Notes under the pieces: generated by a model | The model's input: the letters and a program-made list of their open reading frames with translations, nothing else | What the model was told of the DNA's origin: nothing | Databases searched by the model: none | Translations under genes and position numbers: made by a program | Assembly (NCBI GenBank): GCA_902570425.1 | Contig: CACFYB010000003.1 | Coordinates: 18,134-82,133 of the forward strand | Length of the DNA: 64,000 nt | Reading direction: 5' to 3' | From: an uncultured Pelagibacteraceae bacterium | GTDB lineage: Bacteria; Pseudomonadota; Alphaproteobacteria; Pelagibacterales; Pelagibacteraceae | Shown here: piece by piece, positions 48,401 to 58,463 of the stretch | Numbering within the stretch: position 1 is the first letter of the stretch | Layout of the letters: the number at the start of each line of letters is the position of its first letter

Positions 48401-49921
48401 TATTCAATTGAGGACCTAGCTCAGTTAATTTATGATTTGAAGCAAATTAACCCAAAAGCTAGAATTGGAGTGAAATTGGTAGCCTCTTCAGGTGTAGGAA
48501 CAATAGCTGCAGGAGTGGCAAAAGCAAAAGCAGACATAATTCTTATTTCAGGGCACAATGGTGGAACTGGAGCAACTCCGCAAACAAGTGTAAAGTATGT
48601 TGGTATACCTTGGGAAATGGGCCTGACAGAAGCTAATCAGGTTCTAACATTGAATAATTTAAGACACAAAGTTACCTTAAGAACAGATGGCGGTATTAAA
48701 ACTGGAAGGGATGTAGTTATTGCAGCCATGATGGGAGCAGAAGAGTATGGGGTTGCCACAACTGCTTTAGTTGCAATGGGATGTATTATGGTAAGGCAAT
48801 GTCATTCAAATACTTGCCCCGTTGGCGTTTGTACACAAAATGAGCAATTAAGAGAGAAATTTACTGGTACACCAGATAAGGTAGTAAATTTATTTACATT
48901 TATAGCGTCTGAAGTAAGAGAAATATTGGCTGAGTTAGGTTTCAAATCTTTAAATGATATTATCGGGAGAACAGATTTACTGATGCAAGTGAATAAAGCT
49001 TCACCAAATTTAGATGATTTGGATTTGAATCCTTTATTTGTTCAAGCAGACCCGGGAAACAATAGAAGATATTGTGACTCCACAGAGATAAATGAAGTTC
49101 CAAAAACTTTAGATCAAGAAATTTGGCCTGAGATAGAGAAATTATTAGACAATTCAGAAAAAGTTGAAAAAGAGTATATCATTAAAAATACAAACAGAGC
49201 AGTTGGAACAAGAATTTCTCATCACCTTTATAAGAAATTTGGTTATGAAAAATTAGAAGATAATTTTCTCACTTTAAATTTTAAAGGTTCTGCAGGACAA
49301 TCCTTTGGAGCTTTTTCAGTAAAAGGTTTAAAATTAAATTTAAAAGGAGATGCTAATGATTATGTTGGTAAAGGATTATCAGGAGCATCAATAGTAATTA
49401 AACTGCCAGATGAAAGCAATTTAATATCAAACGAAAATACAATTATTGGAAACACAGTCCTTTATGGAGCTACATCTGGAAAACTTTTTGCTGCAGGTCA
49501 GGCAGGTGATCGATTTGCAGTCAGGAATTCAGGTGCTATAACTGTTGTTGAAGGTTGCGATTCAAATGGCTGTGAATATATGACTGGTGGAACAGCCGTA
49601 ATTTTAGGCACAGTTGGAGATAATTTTGCAGCTGGAATGACCGGTGGAATGGCTTTTATTTATGATGTATCTAAAGAATTTGAAAAGAAAGTAAATTCTG
49701 AGACTGTTGTTTGGCAAAATATTGAGACTGATTATTGGAAAAATTATTTACAAAAATTAGTTTTAGAACATTCGAAAGAGACAAATTCGGAGTTATCTAA
49801 AAAAATCATTTATAACTTTGAGACAGAAGTTGAGAATTTTATTCAGGTATGTCCAAAAGAAATGATTAATAAACTTGATCATCCACTTACATTAAATCAA
49901 AAAATAAAAGAAGTTAGTTAA
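45416..49921 (+). CDS. gltB: Glutamate synthase large subunit
   Basis: 1501 aa; [10 protein letters not shown] amidotransferase Cys, [61 protein letters not shown]. Confidence 0.97.
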   Translation: [1501 protein letters not shown]

Positions 49922-50660
49922 CAATAAAACTTAATTCTCTTTCTAAGATCTTCAGCCATTTTGGTGAAGAAAGACTATGATCACCATTTTTAATTATTAA
50001 TAATTTTTTTTCACTTGTTTTAAAAATTTTCAAAATTCTCTTTGAATAATTGACAGGAACTGAGCTATCTTTGGCTCCATGTATTAGAACAACTTTTAAA
50101 TTTTGATATATTTTTTTGTTTAGAACTTTATTATTTCTTCCATCTTTAATAAGCTGATATGTAATTGGATATTCATAATCCCCGTGTTTTAGATTAATTA
50201 TTCCTTTTTTTTTAATTTCTTTCTTAATTTTATTTGAAAATTTTTTCCACATTAGATTTTCTAAAAATTCTGGTGCAGAACCTATGCCCATGAATCCTTT
50301 AATTTGCTCTTTAAATTTTAAAATTTGATTAATAGCAATCCAAGAACCCATGCTAGATCCAATAAGTATGATATTGTTTTTTTTTACAACTTTTTTTATC
50401 AAGCTTGATGTTTCTCTAGACCATTTAGAAATATTTCCATCAGTAAATTTTCCTGAAGATTTACCATGTCCAGAATATTCAAGTGCCAAAAAACCTAGTT
50501 TTTTTCTTTTTGAAAAATTTAGAAAGGATTTAGGTTTCTTACCTTCAAGATCAGACATGAATCCATGTAAGAAAACAATATAAGTGCCTTTTTTTTTAAA
50601 AATCTTTAAAAATCGAATTTTTTTACTTTTTGTTATTCTAAAATAGTTAAAATTATTCAT
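49914..50660 (-). CDS. Alpha/beta hydrolase
   Basis: FLHGFMSDLEGKKPKSFLNF, LIGSSMGSWIAI (GXSXG), VLIHGAKDSSVPV. Confidence 0.85.
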   Translation of the reverse strand: MNNFNYFRITKSKKIRFLKIFKKKGTYIVFLHGFMSDLEGKKPKSFLNFSKRKKLGFLALEYSGHGKSSGKFTDGNISKWSRETSSLIKKVVKKNNIILIGSSMGSWIAINQILKFKEQIKGFMGIGSAPEFLENLMWKKFSNKIKKEIKKKGIINLKHGDYEYPITYQLIKDGRNNKVLNKKIYQNLKVVLIHGAKDSSVPVNYSKRILKIFKTSEKKLLIIKNGDHSLSSPKWLKILERELSFIVN

Positions 50661-50702
50661 AAAAGTTTATAAGTTTTATTGATTATTATATAAGCATATC
50701 AA

Positions 50703-51857
50703 ATGTCATTTAATTTTAAAGTTTTACAAGTTATTCCAAAACTAGGTTATGGAGGTGCTGAAACTGGTTGTTATGATATAGCACATTACCTACCCGAAAA
50801 TAATTGTGGTTCATTTGTGGTTACAAGTGGTGGTGATTTAATTAAATTTATAGATAAAAAAAAAGTAAAATTGATTCGCCTTCCTGTACATACTAAAAAT
50901 CCTATTTTAATGTTTATCAATGCAATTATCTTAATTGGAATTATTTTATATTATGATATTTCAATTGTTCACGCTAGAAGTCGTGCACCAGCATGGTCAT
51001 GTTTAATTGCAACAAAACTGACTAAAAGGAAATTTGTTACAACTTTTCATGGAACATATAATTTTAAAGGAAGATTAAAAAAATTTTATAATTCTGTAAT
51101 GGTAAGGTCTGACCTAATTATAGCTGGCTCAAATTTTATTTTTTCGCATATTAAAGATAATTATTTTAATTTAATTGATGCTAAGAAAAAATTCTTAGTT
51201 ATTTTTAGAGGTATTAATGTTGACTATTTTGACCCGACTACAATAATAGAAGATGAGGAAAAAAAACTTTTAAATAAATGGCAAATTTCAGATAAAAAGA
51301 AAATTATATTGATGCCTGGAAGGCTCACAGCCTGGAAGGGGCACGAATTATTTATTGAGGCAATTAATCTAGTAAATGTTGAGCTTGGCTATGAGGCATT
51401 TTATGCAGTAATTCTTGGTAGTGATCAAGGAAGAAAATTATATAAAAAAAAATTGAATAGATTATGTGAACAATATCGTATTTTTAAACAAGTAAAATTT
51501 GTAGACCATTGTGAAAATATGGCATTAGCATATAAAGCATCAGATATAATTGTGTCAGCATCAATTGAACCAGAAGCTTTTGGAAGAGTTTCCGTAGAAG
51601 CTCAATCAATGAAGAAAATGATAATAGCAAGTAATATTGGGGGATCTAATGAGACAATTATTGATGAAAAAACTGGCCTTCTTTTTCAAGCTGGAGATGT
51701 AAAATCTTTAAGTGAAAAAATTATAAAAGCTCTAACAATGGATGAAAGTTCATTGAAAACTATATGCAATGAAGGTAGAAAAAACATTGTTAAAAGATTT
51801 AATGTTGAAAAAATGTGCTATTCTACTTATTCAGAGTATAAAAGACTACTTAAATAA
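50703..51857 (+). CDS. Family 4-type glycosyltransferase
   Basis: VIPKLGYGGAETGCYDIA, LMPGRLTAWKGHELFIEAI, SASIEPEAFGRVSVEAQSMKKMIIASNIGGSNETI. Confidence 0.9.
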   Translation: MSFNFKVLQVIPKLGYGGAETGCYDIAHYLPENNCGSFVVTSGGDLIKFIDKKKVKLIRLPVHTKNPILMFINAIILIGIILYYDISIVHARSRAPAWSCLIATKLTKRKFVTTFHGTYNFKGRLKKFYNSVMVRSDLIIAGSNFIFSHIKDNYFNLIDAKKKFLVIFRGINVDYFDPTTIIEDEEKKLLNKWQISDKKKIILMPGRLTAWKGHELFIEAINLVNVELGYEAFYAVILGSDQGRKLYKKKLNRLCEQYRIFKQVKFVDHCENMALAYKASDIIVSASIEPEAFGRVSVEAQSMKKMIIASNIGGSNETIIDEKTGLLFQAGDVKSLSEKIIKALTMDESSLKTICNEGRKNIVKRFNVEKMCYSTYSEYKRLLK

Positions 51858-53774
51858 ATGTTTACAATAGAATTACCAGACGGAAACAATATAAAATTTT
51901 CTAAAAAAGTTACAGGTTTAGAAATTGCAGAAAAAATTAGTAAATCTTTAGCAAAACAAGCTATAGTTATAAGTGTTGACAATGAATTGAAAGATCTCAA
52001 TTTTTTAATTGATAAAGATTGTAAAGTTAAAGTTTTTACAGCAAAAAATGAAGAGGGGCTTGATACAATTAGACATGATACTGCACACATATTAGCAATG
52101 GCTGTTCAAGAACTGTTTCCTAAGACACAAGTAACGATTGGTCCAGTAATTGAAAATGGTTTTTATTATGATTTTGCAAGAAAAGAACCTTTTACAGAGG
52201 ATGATTTAAGAAAAATTGAGGAAAAAATGAGAGAAATTGTGGATAGAGATGAAATTACTAAAAGAGAGATTTGGGATAGAGATAAAGCTATTAAACATTT
52301 TAAAAAGAAAGGTGAATTTTATAAAGCTGAACTTATAGAAAGTATTCCTAAAAATGAAGAAGTTTCAATTTATTTTCACGGAAAATGGCATGATTTATGT
52401 AAAGGTCCACATTTACCATCAACAGGAAAAATAGGTAAATTTTTTAAATTAACAAAAGTTTCAGGAGCTTATTGGAGAGGTGACTCTAAAAATGAAATGC
52501 TTCAAAGAATATACGGCACAAGCTGGGCTTCACAAAAAGATTTAGATGAACATTTAAAAAGAATTGAGGAGGCAGAAAAAAGAGATCATAGAAAATTAGG
52601 TAAAGAAATGAATTTGTTCCATTTTAGAGAAGAGAGCCCAGGGTCAGTTTTTTGGCATGAAAAAGGCTGGGCATTATTTCAAAAGTTAATAAACTATATG
52701 CGAATGAAACAGGATATTGCTGGTTATAAGGAAATAAATACTCCAGAAGTTTTAGATAGAAGTTTATGGGAAAAATCTGGTCATTGGGAAAAATTTGGAG
52801 CAAATATGTATACATCAACCACTCCAGATGAAAAAATATTTGCAATTAAACCCATGAATTGCCCTGGATGTGTAGAAGTTTTTAAACAAGGTCTTAAAAG
52901 CTATAAAGATTTACCTTTAAAAATGTCTGAATTTGGCAAAGTTCATCGTTATGAACCATCGGGGGCGCTTCATGGTCTTTTAAGAGTAAGAGCATTTACG
53001 CAAGATGATGCACATATATTTTGTACAGAAGATCAAATAACTCAAGAATGTTTAACTGTAACTAATCTTATTTTGGAAATTTACAAAGATCTTGGGTTTG
53101 AAAATGTTATTTTGAAATATTCTGATAGACCAGATTTAAGAGTTGGAGATGATAATGTTTGGGATAAAGCTGAAGCTGCATTATTAGAGGCTGTAAAGGC
53201 TACAAAATTAAAATATACTATTAACAAAGGTGAAGGGGCATTTTATGGACCTAAGATTGAATTTGTTCTTAGAGATGCAATTGGAAGAGACTGGCAATGT
53301 GGAACCTTGCAAGTTGATTTTAATTTACCTGGAAGATTAGGTGCATCTTATATTGATAAAGATGGTACAAAAAAAGTTCCTGTAATGTTGCATAGAGCAT
53401 TATTTGGTTCATTAGAAAGATTTATTGGAATATTAATTGAAAATTATGCTGGCAAACTTCCGTTTTGGATTTCTCCATTACAAACAGTTGTTATACCAAT
53501 TTCAGAAGATTTTGGTCACTATGCAATTGAAGTATGTAAAAAACTAAAAAGTGATGGAATAAGTTCAATCGTTGATTTAAAAAATCACAATTTAAATTAT
53601 AAAATTAGAGAACATTCATTAGCAAAAGTGCCACTTTTATTGATTTGTGGTAAAAAAGAAGTTGACAGTAATAGTGTAACTATTAGAAGATTGGATTCTA
53701 ATAAACAAGAAAATATGAAATTAGATCTATTTTTAAAAAAATATTCTGCTCAAAACAAAGCATCTTCAAATTAA
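51858..53774 (+). CDS. thrS: Threonyl-tRNA synthetase
   Basis: TGS domain, RHDTAHILAMAVQELFP, KPMNCPGCVEVFKQ, RVRAFTQDDAHIFC, MLHRALFGSLERFIGILIE. Confidence 0.97.
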   Translation: MFTIELPDGNNIKFSKKVTGLEIAEKISKSLAKQAIVISVDNELKDLNFLIDKDCKVKVFTAKNEEGLDTIRHDTAHILAMAVQELFPKTQVTIGPVIENGFYYDFARKEPFTEDDLRKIEEKMREIVDRDEITKREIWDRDKAIKHFKKKGEFYKAELIESIPKNEEVSIYFHGKWHDLCKGPHLPSTGKIGKFFKLTKVSGAYWRGDSKNEMLQRIYGTSWASQKDLDEHLKRIEEAEKRDHRKLGKEMNLFHFREESPGSVFWHEKGWALFQKLINYMRMKQDIAGYKEINTPEVLDRSLWEKSGHWEKFGANMYTSTTPDEKIFAIKPMNCPGCVEVFKQGLKSYKDLPLKMSEFGKVHRYEPSGALHGLLRVRAFTQDDAHIFCTEDQITQECLTVTNLILEIYKDLGFENVILKYSDRPDLRVGDDNVWDKAEAALLEAVKATKLKYTINKGEGAFYGPKIEFVLRDAIGRDWQCGTLQVDFNLPGRLGASYIDKDGTKKVPVMLHRALFGSLERFIGILIENYAGKLPFWISPLQTVVIPISEDFGHYAIEVCKKLKSDGISSIVDLKNHNLNYKIREHSLAKVPLLLICGKKEVDSNSVTIRRLDSNKQENMKLDLFLKKYSAQNKASSN

Positions 53775-54320
53775 GTGGCGGAATTCAAACAAAATTATTT
53801 TCAGAGAAGAACAAAAGATCGAGGTCCAAGATCAAACAATCGAATTTCATCACCCGAAGTTCAAGTAATAGCAACTGATGGAAAAAATTTGGGAATCTTA
53901 AGTACTAACGAAGCTATATCAATGGCAAAAAAAGAAGGACTTGATTTAATCGAAATAGCCCCAAATGCAAATCCGCCAGTTTGCAAAATTATGGATATGG
54001 GCAAATTTAAATATGATGCTCAAAAAAAAGCTAATTTAGCAAAAAAAAAACAAAAAATCATTTCTTTAAAAGAAATAAAAATGAGACCTGTGACAGAAAC
54101 TCATGATTATGAGTTCAAGGTAAAAAATGCTAAAAAATTTATTGCTAAAGGAGATAAGGTAAAATTTACAATCAGATTTAAAGGAAGAGAACTTCAACAC
54201 TCACATCTTGGCAATAAGCTTATGACTAAAATAAAAGAGGATATGAAGGAAATCGGCAAAGTTGAATTAGATCCAAAATTTGATGGCAAACAAATGATAA
54301 TGGTAATTCAGCCTTTATAA
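53775..54320 (+). CDS. infC: Translation initiation factor IF-3 (GTG start)
   Basis: ISSPEVQVIATDGKNLGILSTNEAISMAKKEGLDLIEIAPNANPPVCKIMDMGKFKYD. Confidence 0.96.
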   Translation: MAEFKQNYFQRRTKDRGPRSNNRISSPEVQVIATDGKNLGILSTNEAISMAKKEGLDLIEIAPNANPPVCKIMDMGKFKYDAQKKANLAKKKQKIISLKEIKMRPVTETHDYEFKVKNAKKFIAKGDKVKFTIRFKGRELQHSHLGNKLMTKIKEDMKEIGKVELDPKFDGKQMIMVIQPL

Positions 54321-54377
54321 ATTTGAGTAGATATTAGTTGTAAATTTTTAACATTCTATGTATAACCTCGCACAATT

Positions 54378-54584
54378 ATGCCTAAATTAAAAACAAAAAG
54401 CTCAGCAAAAAAAAGGTTTAAAATATCTGCAAGAGGAAAAGTAATTAGCGCTCAAGCAGGTAAGAGACATGGTATGATTAAAAGAACAAATTCACAAATA
54501 AGAAAATTAAGAGGCACTACAACATTGTCAAAGCAGGATGGAAAAATTGTTAAATCGTATATGCCTTATAGTTTAAGAGGTTAA
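54378..54584 (+). CDS. rpmI: 50S ribosomal protein L35
   Basis: [33 protein letters not shown]. Confidence 0.96.
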   Translation: MPKLKTKSSAKKRFKISARGKVISAQAGKRHGMIKRTNSQIRKLRGTTTLSKQDGKIVKSYMPYSLRG

Positions 54585-54585
54585 A

Positions 54586-54942
54586 ATGGCTAGAGTAAAA
54601 AGAGGCGTCACAAGTAGAGCAAAGCATAAAAAAGTTCTAAAAGCCGTTAAAGGTCAATGGGGTAGAAGAAAAAATACAATTAGAGTAGCTAAGCAAGCAA
54701 TGGAAAAAGCGATGCAGTATGCTTACAGAGATCGTAGAAATAAAAAAAGAGATTTCAAATCTTTATGGATACAAAGAATTAATGCTGGTGTTAGAGCCGA
54801 GGGTTTAACATATTCAAAATTTATTAATGGATTAAATAAGTGTGGCATCAAAATTGATCGAAAAATACTTGCCGAGATAGCTTATGATAGTCCAGAAGCC
54901 TTTAAAACGATTGTTCAAAAAGCACAATCTGCACTAAATTAA
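54586..54942 (+). CDS. rplT: 50S ribosomal protein L20
   Basis: [70 protein letters not shown]. Confidence 0.97.
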   Translation: MARVKRGVTSRAKHKKVLKAVKGQWGRRKNTIRVAKQAMEKAMQYAYRDRRNKKRDFKSLWIQRINAGVRAEGLTYSKFINGLNKCGIKIDRKILAEIAYDSPEAFKTIVQKAQSALN

Positions 54943-54985
54943 TCTTCTCTATTGTTTTATTTTTCTGAAGAAATAATCTGTAAAA

Positions 54986-56053
54986 ATGTCAGATCTAAAA
55001 AAAATAAAAGATAAATTTTTATTAAAATTAAAAAACCAATTAAATCTTTCTGAAATAAATCAAATCAAATCAGACCTATTTGGCAAAAATGGAATAGTTA
55101 CATTACAATTTAAAAAAATTAGATCTATACCTGAAACTGAGAGGAAAAAATTTGCCTCAGATTTAAATATTATCAAGGATCAGTTACAAGATTTAATTAA
55201 CTTAAAGATAAATAAAATTGAAAATACAGAAATTAATAAAAAACTTAAAAAAGAAAAAATTGATATCACTTTACCCGAAAGACCATTTACAAAAGGTAAA
55301 ATTCATCCTGTATCACAAACAATTGACGAGATATCCTCTATCTTTTCAGAGATAGGTTTCAGTGTGGAGGAAGGTCCAGATGTCGAAAATGAATATAATA
55401 ATTTTACAGCACTAAATACCCCAGATAATCATCCTGCAAGAGACATGCATGACACATTTTATCTTGATGAAAAAAAAGAAAAATTATTACGTACTCATAC
55501 TTCACCCGTTCAAATAAGGACTATGTTGAAAGACAAACCACCTTTTAAGATTATAGCACCTGGAAGGACTTATAGATCTGATAGTGATCAAACACACTCA
55601 CCAATGTTTCATCAAGTTGAAGGTCTACATATTGATAAAGATATTAATATGGGTCATTTGAAAGGTTGTTTAAATTATTTTATCAAAGAATTTTTTGAAG
55701 TAGATAGTATAAAAATGAGATTTAGACCAAGTCACTTTCCTTTTACTGAACCTTCTGCAGAAGTCGATATAGGATATAAAATAAAAGACGGAAAAATTAT
55801 AATAGGTGAAGGTGATAAGTGGCTTGAGATTTTAGGATGTGGAATGGTTCATCCAAATGTATTAAAAAATGTAAAAGTTGATCCATCGAAATTTCAGGGA
55901 TACGCTTTTGGCATCGGTATTGATAGATTGGCTATGCTGAAATATGGCATTAATGATCTAAGATCTTTTTTTGATTGTGATTATAGATGGTTAAATCATT
56001 TTGGTTTTGACCCATTAGATGTGCCAACAAATTATAGAGGTTTGAGTAGATGA
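54986..56053 (+). CDS. pheS: Phenylalanyl-tRNA synthetase alpha subunit
   Basis: [53 protein letters not shown]. Confidence 0.97.
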   Translation: MSDLKKIKDKFLLKLKNQLNLSEINQIKSDLFGKNGIVTLQFKKIRSIPETERKKFASDLNIIKDQLQDLINLKINKIENTEINKKLKKEKIDITLPERPFTKGKIHPVSQTIDEISSIFSEIGFSVEEGPDVENEYNNFTALNTPDNHPARDMHDTFYLDEKKEKLLRTHTSPVQIRTMLKDKPPFKIIAPGRTYRSDSDQTHSPMFHQVEGLHIDKDINMGHLKGCLNYFIKEFFEVDSIKMRFRPSHFPFTEPSAEVDIGYKIKDGKIIIGEGDKWLEILGCGMVHPNVLKNVKVDPSKFQGYAFGIGIDRLAMLKYGINDLRSFFDCDYRWLNHFGFDPLDVPTNYRGLSR

Positions 56054-58458
56054 AAATCACATTTGATTGGCTGCGAGATCATTTGAAAACAAATTCAAAA
56101 GAAAAAGTTCTTTTAGAACAGCTTACGAATATTGGATTAGAAGTAGAAAGTGTAGAAAATTTATCTGCTGACAACAAATTATTTAAAGTAGCAAAAATAA
56201 TTAAAACTGAGAAACATCCCAACGCAGATCGATTAAAAGTTTGTTATGTCAATGTTGGAGAAAAGGGATTTAAAAAAGTTGTCTGTGGTGCAGCAAATGC
56301 GAAAGAAGGATTAATTACTATATATGCTCCTCCAGGTGTTATAATTCCTAAAACAAAAACAAAATTAGTAGTGGCGAAGATTAGAGGCGTTACCTCCTAC
56401 GGAATGCTTTGTTCAGAATCTGAATTAAATCTATCAGATGCAAGTGATGGGATTGCAGAATTATCAAAATCAAAATACGAGAAAAAAATTGGTATGAATT
56501 ATTTTTCAAAATCAAAATCAAATCTTATTGATTTATCAATTACCCCAAATAGGCCAGATTGTCTGGGTGTTAAAGGAATTGCCAGAGATCTTGCTGCTTC
56601 TGGTTTTGGTAAATTAAGAGATATAAAAGAAAAAAAAATTAATTCTAAAACAAAACAATCTTTAACTATTAAAATTAATAAAGATAAAGTTCAAGGCTGT
56701 AGCACTTTTGGAAGTTGTTTAATTACCAATCTAAAAAATACTGAAAGCCCTCAATGGCTGAAAGACAAACTAATTTCTGTTGGTCAAAAGCCAATTTCTG
56801 CAATAGTTGATATAACCAATTATGTAATGCTCGACTTAAATCGACCGCTACATGCATATGACGCTGATAAAATTGAAAAAGGGATAATAGTACGAAACTC
56901 TAAATTTGGAGAAGAATTCACAGCTCTAGATAATAGAAAATATAAATTAGAGAATGGCATGTGTGTTATAAGTGATAGAAAAGGTATACTAGGATTAGGT
57001 GGAATTATAGGCGGAACACGATCAGCTACTGAACTATATACAAAAAATATATTATTAGAATCAGCATATTTTAATCCAAAAATAATAAGAAAAACTGCAA
57101 AAAAATTAAATATCGATACAGATGCAAAGTTTAGATTTGAGAGAGGTATTGATCCATTGTCAATTGAGGAAGGTTTGAATAAAGCAGCATTATTAATTAC
57201 AGAAATATGTGGAGGTGAAGTTAGCAAGATAGATATTCAAAAAACTGAAAATTTTAAAACCAAAATTATTAAATTTGATCCTCAATTGTTTGAGAAGGTA
57301 TCAGGTTTTAAAATCTCTAGTAAAAAAATGTTAAAAATTTTACAGGATCTGGGTTTTAGATATAAGAAAGAAAAAAAATTTTATAAACTAACAATTCCAT
57401 CATGGAGACCAGATATTTCTCAAAATGTTGATATTGTAGAAGAATTAGTTAGGATATGTGGTTATGATAAGATTAAAACTTTAGATCCAATTAAAGAAAG
57501 AACGAAATCCACATTAACTCAATCTCAAAAATTATTTCATTTTTTACAACGATCAATAGCATCAAAAGGTTATTTAGAAGCAATTACTTGGTCGTTTACC
57601 GACTCAAATTACAATGATTATTTTAAGGATATAAATAAAGAAATTAAGATTGTGAATCCTATTAGTTCCGAATTAGATGTTTTAAGAAATTCTATATTTT
57701 CAAATTTAATTATGTTCATGAGCAAAAATCTTGACCGAGGATTTAAAGATTTATCAATTTTTGAAATAGGACCTGTTTTTACTGGACCAAATCCAGGTGA
57801 ACAAAATACTATAGTTTGTGGATTGTCAGCAGGTAAAAAATCTAGACTTTCTTGGATTGAAAAAGAGAGAAATATTGATGTATTTGATGCCAAAAGAGAT
57901 GTAATTCAAACTTTAGTTGAAGCAGGGTACAATGCTAGTAAGTTTTTTGTAGACAGTGAAACTCCAAATTATTATCACCCTGGCAAATCTGGAAGATTAT
58001 TCTTAAATAAAGAAAAAAACAATGTAGCCGCTTATTTTGGTGAGATTCACCCAAATATTTTAAAGAAGATTGATATTAAAACAGAATCGTTAGTAGGTTT
58101 CGAAATTTTTCTCGATAATTTAGAATTATCAAAAAAAAAGTTAAATGATCAAAAAACAAATTTTGTCATTTCAGACTTCCAAAAATCTGAAAGAGATTTT
58201 GCATTTGTAATAAATAAAGATGTAAACGCTCAAGATTTGATAGATGCTGTCTATAAAGTAGATCAATCCTTGATAAGTAATGTTAAAATTTTTGATGTTT
58301 ATGAGGGTGATAATATTCCTGAAAATCAAAAATCAATTGCGCTAAATGTTACAATACAATCATTAGAAAGAACATTAAATGATAGCGATTTAGAAAAAAT
58401 TAATAAATCCATTATTAAAACAGTAGAAAATAAAACTGGTGCAAAAATCCGATCTTAA
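56050..58458 (+). CDS. pheT: Phenylalanyl-tRNA synthetase beta subunit
   Basis: 802 aa; [61 protein letters not shown]. Confidence 0.97.
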   Translation: MKITFDWLRDHLKTNSKEKVLLEQLTNIGLEVESVENLSADNKLFKVAKIIKTEKHPNADRLKVCYVNVGEKGFKKVVCGAANAKEGLITIYAPPGVIIPKTKTKLVVAKIRGVTSYGMLCSESELNLSDASDGIAELSKSKYEKKIGMNYFSKSKSNLIDLSITPNRPDCLGVKGIARDLAASGFGKLRDIKEKKINSKTKQSLTIKINKDKVQGCSTFGSCLITNLKNTESPQWLKDKLISVGQKPISAIVDITNYVMLDLNRPLHAYDADKIEKGIIVRNSKFGEEFTALDNRKYKLENGMCVISDRKGILGLGGIIGGTRSATELYTKNILLESAYFNPKIIRKTAKKLNIDTDAKFRFERGIDPLSIEEGLNKAALLITEICGGEVSKIDIQKTENFKTKIIKFDPQLFEKVSGFKISSKKMLKILQDLGFRYKKEKKFYKLTIPSWRPDISQNVDIVEELVRICGYDKIKTLDPIKERTKSTLTQSQKLFHFLQRSIASKGYLEAITWSFTDSNYNDYFKDINKEIKIVNPISSELDVLRNSIFSNLIMFMSKNLDRGFKDLSIFEIGPVFTGPNPGEQNTIVCGLSAGKKSRLSWIEKERNIDVFDAKRDVIQTLVEAGYNASKFFVDSETPNYYHPGKSGRLFLNKEKNNVAAYFGEIHPNILKKIDIKTESLVGFEIFLDNLELSKKKLNDQKTNFVISDFQKSERDFAFVINKDVNAQDLIDAVYKVDQSLISNVKIFDVYEGDNIPENQKSIALNVTIQSLERTLNDSDLEKINKSIIKTVENKTGAKIRS

Positions 58459-58463
58459 AATAA

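Noticed and set aside
56820-57893. Minus-strand ORFs inside pheT
   Set aside because: Antisense to conserved pheT; no independent support.
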